Shown: positions 24,601 to 32,161 of the stretch, in pieces
Layout: each line of letters starts with the position of its first letter
Numbering within the stretch: the first letter of the stretch is position 1
Assembly (NCBI RefSeq): GCF_008831285.2
Contig: NC_045143.1
Location: 24,370,302 to 24,434,301 of the forward strand
Direction: 5' to 3'
Origin: Nymphaea colorata
Lineage: Eukaryota; Streptophyta; Magnoliopsida; Nymphaeales; Nymphaeaceae
DNA length: 64,000 nucleotides
Translations under genes and position numbers: made by a program
The notes under the pieces: model-generated
What the model was told of the DNA's origin: nothing
Databases searched by the model: none
The model's input: the letters and a program-made list of their open reading frames with translations, nothing else

Positions 24601-27600
24601 TTATGTGTTAATGATAATCTTTAGAGAGAGAGAGTCTGGCTGCTAGTGGGCACCAACTCCTCCTCATTCGTGGTTTTTTCTCCCTCGTGTTGAGGGTTTT
24701 CCACGTTACATCGTGATCATTGTTTCTCTTCTTCTTCGTCTTGTTCGTATTTCTACAAGGGTAAAAAGGGATTTACAAAATAACTCAATGGAAAATAAGG
24801 AAAATATTAAAGATATCTTATAACTCTTTAATATTACAAGGAACCTCCTAAAACATAAAACTTTTCTTGTTCAACAGTAATGGCAATCAACTTCAATATG
24901 TTTGGTCTGTTCGTGGAAGACCGCATTATTTGCTATATAAGTAGCTGCTTTATTATCACATTGCATTTTTATAGGCAGTTCTACCTGAATTCCAAGGTCT
25001 TCTAGCATGCCTCTCACCCACGTGATTTCAGTGGCTGTTTGAGCCATGGCTCGATATTCTGACTCCGCACTCGATCGAGCAACAACAACTTGTTTTTTAC
25101 TTCTCCAAGAGACGAAGTTGCCACCAACAAAGATACAGAATCTCATAGTGGACTTTCTGTCATCAATTGAGTCTGCATAATCTGCATCAGAATAAGCTTC
25201 TATCTGAAGTGAGGTGCTTCTTCTAAATAATAAACTCTTTCCAGGGGAGCCTTTTAGAAATTTCAATAATAACATAGCTGCATCCCAATGGGCTTTTCTT
25301 GGCTTATCCATAAATTGGCTTAGTTTTCCCACAGCAAAGGATATATCAAGTCTAGTAATTGTTACATATAGTAGCTTTCCAATGAGAAACCGATATGATT
25401 TGCTATCAACAAGTTCAGATTTGTCATCATATAAATGAGTGTGAGAGTTCATAGGAATAGATGCTGGTTTAGTTCCAGCCGTACCTGTTTCGTGTAGCAA
25501 ATCAAGAACATATTTTCTTTGAGAAATGACTAGACCTTCTTTACTTCTTGCCACTTCTATCTCCATAAAGTAGCGTAGAGAGCCAAGATCTTTAGTAACA
25601 AAATACTGTTGTAAATACTTGTGTCTTGTATTTCTTGTTCATTGTCACCAGTTAAAATAATATCATCCACATATATCACCATAACAACTATACCTTTTGA
25701 AGTCCTTTTTATGAACAATGAATGATCTAAAGGCGATCTTTGAAACTCAAACTTAGACACAACGTCACACAACTTTTGAAACCATGCTCTAGGACTCGGT
25801 TTCAAACCATATATAGCCTTCTTTAACAAACAACCCTTGGTACACTCCGTCTGTTTCTCAAAGCCGGGTGGTTGCTGCATATAAACCACTTCAGTTAAGT
25901 CCCCATACAGAAAAGCATTTTTAACATCGAGTTGGTACATGTTCCAACCATAATGAACTGCAACAGATATAATGAGGCGTATTGTGCCCAAACGTGCCAC
26001 AGGAGAGAAAGTTTCAAAGAAATCAACACCATATGTCTGTGAGTACTCTTTTGCTACCAACCGTGCCTTGTAGCGCTCAACTGTATCATCTGAGTTGTAC
26101 TTGATAGTGAAAACCCATTTCGAGCCAACAATATCTGTCCCAGAAGGAGGTTCAACGAGATCCCAAGTGTGATGAGATATTAGAGAATCCATCTCCTCCT
26201 TGCCTGGTACCACTTAGAGTCCAACATAGCTTGTTTATGTGAAATAGGAATAGATGTAGCTAACAAGGCATCAATAAATTTGCACATATGATCTCCCACA
26301 TGAGCTGTACTAACAAACTTAGAAAGAGGATGAATTGTGCATTGTCTAATCCCTTTACGCAGTGCAATAGGTAGTTCATCAGAAACAGGAGCATCAAGGG
26401 AACACTCAAGCATGTCATATAATTCAAAACTACTTACCTCCCGAGAGCAAGATGGTGCAGGGTCATTAGATGATGGATTCCTTCTTGAATATGTGACAGG
26501 AGGATCTTTAAACCGTGGAATGGAACAGGTGGGTGATGATGATAAGAGAAGGGACTCAATTGGAATTGGAGGAATTGGAAGAGGAACAGAAGAGGGCATC
26601 TCAGACTTTAGATATGAAGGACTTGCAGGAAAGAATGGAGACGACTCGAGAAAGGTTACATCGGCACTGACAAACTCTCGATTAGATATAGGATCTAGAC
26701 ATCGATACCCCTTTTGATTTTTAGAGTATCCAACAAACACACATTTACTTGCTTGAGCAGCTAGTTTATCTCGATTGGGACCAAGTTTATGTACAAAGCA
26801 TGTGCACCCAAATATACGTGGGGGTAAAGAAAATAAAGCTCTATTTGGGTATAGAATTGTATTGGAATTTTGTTGTCTATGGAAGATGATGACATTCTAT
26901 TTATTAGGTAACATGCAGTCAAAATTGCATCTCCCCAAAATTTGGAAGGCATATGAGAATGAATCATGATTGTGCGGGCTACATCCAACAAATGACGATG
27001 TTTTCTTTCCACTACACCATTTTGTTGAGATGTGTGAGGGCAGGTAAAATGTGGCACAATACCATCGGATTTATAGAATTCAAGTAAATGAGAAGATTTG
27101 AACTCGAGAGCATTGTCAGTGCGAACAACCTTGACACAAGAATTAAATTGAGTCTTTATTTTCAATATGAAAGATTTCAAGATACAAGGAACTTCAGTTC
27201 TGTCTTTCATCAAAAACACGCAAGTGACACGAGAAAAATCATCAACAATGGAAAGATAATAACGAGACGACAACTGACTTGGAACCCGACTAGGCCCCCA
27301 AACATCAACATGAACTAAATCAAATAGAGTTTGACTAGACTGACTTTGACTCGATGGAAAGGAAGTACGACTATGCTTGCCCAGTTGACAAGCTTCACAC
27401 TCAATAGATGTCGTGGAAGAAATCTGAGGACATAGCAGCCGAAGTTTAGGAAATGATGGATGACCCAATCTGAGATGCCAATGGAAGGCACTTGAAGAAG
27501 AATCAACTAAGAATGACGCCTCCTTATTGGATGTATCCAACATGTATATTCCATCTATCTCATGGCCTCCACCAATCTTCCTCCCAGTCGATAGATCCTG

Positions 27601-30600
27601 AAATACACAAGTACCTCTGCAATTCATCTCTTTAGTTAGTTTGCTTACAGATAACAAATTTTTCGGGAATTCAGGGGTATATAGCACATCATGAACATGC
27701 AAAGATGGATAAAGATAAACATCTCCATGTCCTTTTACTGGCGATAGTCTTCCATCCGCCAATCGAACATGTTGGGGTGAATCAAATTTCTGCAGGTTTG
27801 AAATACTAGTATCTCCACAAAAGTGTTTAGAGGCTCCAGAATCAATTATCCAACAACCTTTAGAAGTTGTTTTACTTGCAGAGTACATTGAACTTGTGAC
27901 AGCTGTAGATGCCGATGAGGTAGAAGGAGTATCATTTGATCTATGCTCCATAATTAAATCAATTTCAGCTGGACTTAAGTTAAGAGATGTAGCATCTACT
28001 GAAGCAGCAATGGGATTCGGCTTATGAGCTATACTGATAGACTGTGGGTTTGGAGTAGAACTAGATGAAGATGTCACAGTCGAAGAAGTGGATGAGTTAG
28101 GTTTACCCACTTTGTTCCAACACCTATCCTCTAAGTGACCAAGTCGACTACAATATGTGCACTGAAGTCTTTCACGTCCTCCAGGACCTCAGCCTCTTCC
28201 TCTACCACGGGAAGAGTATAGTCCACTTCTTCCTCCTCCAAATGAAGCAAGGGCAAAAGGTTGTGAGTTGTTCGAGGATGGAGGAAGAGTAACAGCCAAT
28301 TTGTTTAGTCTATTGAAGGCCTCATCAAGGTCAGGAAAATCTGAACCTGTAAGCATTTGAGCCTTGGATGCAGAATAATCAGAAGATAGTCCAGCAAGAA
28401 ATTTAACCACAATCATTTGCTCCATGTGAGATATGAGACAATGCTTACAGGGCCATTTTAAGAAATTCATCTTTTCATAAGTAAACTTCAACTTTGTAAA
28501 ATATTCCGTCAAATTCATGTCACCTTGTTGCATTTATAACAATTCTTGTTAAACCTGTAAAATTTTGCTGATGTTTTTATCTTGAGAGTACGTCTGCCGA
28601 AGAGAATTCCACGTATCTTTGGCTGTATTATAATAACAAAGCCCTGCTGCAATGTGGGACTGAGTGCTATTCATAAGCCAAGCACTAATAATGTTGTTTT
28701 CTTCCTCCCACCGTGCGTATTTACCAGTCTTTTCAACTGGTTCATCTTCTTCCAATATATATTTATTTCCATGTCCAACGACTGACAACATGAAGGTTCT
28801 AGCCCATACATCATAGTTGGCTCCATCAAGTTTGATAGTAGATCCAAACGAGAATGGATTTGAGAAAGCTTTGTATTCAACACCTGCCTCTATATTCTGA
28901 TTTCCAGATTCAGTTCTATCAAGTTGTATAGATCTGTTGGCAGCCATGATACAATCTCAAAATATGAAAATATGAATCTCGGCAGACTGAATATTAACAA
29001 ATAAGAAATCAAGCCAGTCACCAATAGGGAAAAATATCTCTGCAATAGTTATTTCTGCAGCCCCACGACAGACCCACTGCTACAGCAGTACTACACAAAT
29101 TTCCAGATGCGGATAGCTGGCAGCTAACGTGCACAGTTTTGACAGCAGACTTCAATACTAACCTGTCTGCGTCACTCAACTTCAACAATGTTTTGACTTT
29201 GATGATCCACCAGGCATCACACGACCAAGCAGATCAGTCCAGCAGGTCTGAACTTCTTCAACGGCAGCACACAACGAAGCAGATCAGAATTTCTCTGATC
29301 TGAACTTCTTCACCACAGCAACAGAATCAGATCTAATACACTGCAACATGTAGATGATCTAAACAACAACATCAGATTTTATTTTTTTTCAGCAACAGAA
29401 TCAGATCTGATACACCCACCGCAACATGTAGATCTGAACGACGACATCAGATTTTGTTTTTCAGCAACTTCACGACTTCGACAGCAACATAAGGGTGTTA
29501 ATCACGTTTTTACATGTTAAACGTGATTAACCCCTTTCCACCAAACAGTCCCACCGTATCTTTTCGCAGGCAGCAGCAGCTTTAGACGTCCAAGCTTGTC
29601 ATGAATGAGGGGATGAGAAAAAAGAGAAGAAGGGAAGCTGCGTGAAACCCTAGATGGCACGGTCCTAGGTCCGATGCTCTGATACCATGTTGCGTAGAGA
29701 AGTAGAGAAGAGGGACAAGAGAAGAACGTGAGGAAGGAGGAGAGAATAGGTCACAGTCCACTTACGGCTGCTCCTCTTTCATTAGACTAAATAATGATTA
29801 GGGTTATGTTTAACCCTTTACATAAAGAGTCCAACAAAATTTTAAAATTCAGAAAGCTACTTAATATTAAATCCCAACATACATAAAACAACACGTTTCC
29901 TCAACAAAACCATCAAAGATTCTACAAAGGAGCACCAAGCTGCCCTGTTGGGCTACTAACTGGCAGTACCAGCGGATGGCTGGTCCTTCCAGGTGAACCT
30001 CTGCCTGAGAGACGTTGATCTCTTCAGATATATTCAATCATTCGAAGTACAGCTCCACACGAAATACCAGCTCAGTACTCAGTAGGTCATCGCCCGAGAA
30101 TTTTGAAAAGTCCAGTTTCGGCATTCTTACCCCTGCTGGCATCTCCCTGTTTCTCCTATTTGGGTCTACCATAGACACTTGTGGAACTGTTAAAGGCATA
30201 CCTGAAGCATTGGAGGGTCTGGCAAGCGGCGGAGAAGACAGCAACCCGTTCCTATTGCCGTCAGCACCCCCCCCCCCACCCCTTTACACAGTGTTCGGCT
30301 GGAGGAGTTTGGGTTGTTTCTCTGTCGCCCGACCATCTCCCGTAGCAGAGAAGTGATGGTCTGCTGCCCTGCCATGATCAATTGCTTCTCTGCCCTTTGC
30401 ACTTGGATGTGCTGCTCTACCGCCAATAGTTGCTGTCCCACCTCCCGCTGTTTTTCTCCAGACCTTCTAGTCGTCCCGCAAATGCCTGTTGATCGAGCTC
30501 TGCCTGTTTCTTGACAAGCTCCACCTCAGCAAGGGTTTCCGTGCCTGCCATCACCTGCTCTGATACCACTACTAGCTGTCGGCCACCTTGAGCACCTGTC

Positions 30601-32125
30601 GTATTACGTTCAGAAATCTCACTCACACATTTACCCTCTCTGAATAGGGCTAACCAATTACAATTTCCAAAAACATAACTGGATCACCCAACCCTAAACT
30701 ACTTACATGGGTGATCAATACGCGGGTCTCAGGGTACTAGCCCTGATCCTATCTGATTCGATCCCCTCTTATTCTGTATTCTATTGTCAAAATATTTACA
30801 ACTTAGTCCCATGATTAACACAAGGTCTAAAGATGAACAACCCTTGTCAAAGAAATGGCAAAAGAATCAACTTCAGCATGTCCACCCAGTAAGGCAGCGA
30901 TTAAATCCTTAGTGCAGTTTCTCAGAAAGATGAACAGCACGCCTGCAGTAAAATCACCAAACAGTTGGTGAGCAGCACATATTTGAGACAAAGGATGCAA
31001 ACTTCCAAGGCACACTAAGCTTTGGGAAGAAGAGATCAATCAATATGCAGTGAACCTGGATCAAATCTAACAATATCAACAGCAGAACACTACTGCCAAC
31101 CATGTTTCAGATCTGATCCCAAATTGCTGTCAGAACTTTTCACGTCATTTTTTTTGGGGTTATCTCTTTTATCTATCCATCATATTCACATCAAAAAACT
31201 GAGATTAATTTCCCTATCTCCGATCTGTAGGAGATTCAACGTAGACATATCTCCTCATTGGATACCATCTTTTAACTTGCACTTAGGTAGGAGAAAATCG
31301 ATAAAATGTGAGAACTTGAAGGAAGTGAGAAGAGAGAAGGTAGAAGAAATAATAGAGAAAGGAAAGTAAAGAATGTTAGAGAGAGAGAGAGAGAGATGGA
31401 GAATCATCAAATCCGTTAGACTCTTAATCCTACTTAAATAGAGATTAGGGTTAAGACAAAATATTATTCTGGTATTTATTTACTTTAACAAAATTGCGAA
31501 TGACACCCTTAACTAACCTTTTAAAAATGCTTATTTTGACTCAGTATAACTTTAATAAATGCCATAACCGTTTAATAGCCATAAATGTCTATGAGTTAAT
31601 GTTTTCAATAGCTGATGGCATTTAACAATGGGCATATTGATGTTTCATAGTGACTCGTGAACCTGTTATAAAAGCTTGTTAAACGCATTGTCACAAAAAA
31701 CGTGTATAGGTGTTATAAGGCGAGGAATTTCTCGGGTATAATATGGCAAAATTGTATATCTCGGGAATAAAATGGGAAGATCTTGGCAAACTTTAAAAAA
31801 ATTAAAACATTTAATAAATCTTGAAAAGTATAAAAAAATAAAAAATCATAAAACATACGAAAAAACGCAGAAAAACACGTATAATACGCATTTTTTTTAA
31901 AAAAGACGTGTTTTTTTCAGGTTTAATACGACTGACTCTGTTTTGGCGTATTATATGCATTTTTTTTCCAATAGTACACGTTTTTTGTGACAGTGGGAAC
32001 TTAAAAGTGAAAGCAACAAGGATTCCTAAAAACAATATGACGCATAAGCATTTTACTGCAGGTTCATAGTGAGCTCAAAGATCGGTATTCTCTCTTTGAA
32101 TGCTAGATCTGTACCCTCAAACAAA

Positions 32126-32161
<36 letters not shown>

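Larger units (their letters stand above)
19411..24757 (+). mobile_element. complete, probably young Copia retrotransposon Y
   Basis: A full element of 5347 bp: 5' LTR 19411-19659, primer site at 19660, leader, one uninterrupted Gag-Pol frame 20189-24514, polypurine tract just before 24509, and 3' LTR 24509-24757. The two 249-bp LTRs read the same base for base when compared by eye, and the 5-bp direct repeat AGGGT flanks the element (19406-19410 and 24758-24762). It is inserted inside an LTR of Copia C2, in the sense orientation of RAD51C. Identical LTRs indicate recent insertion, and all expected parts for self-mobility are present. Confidence 0.95.
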
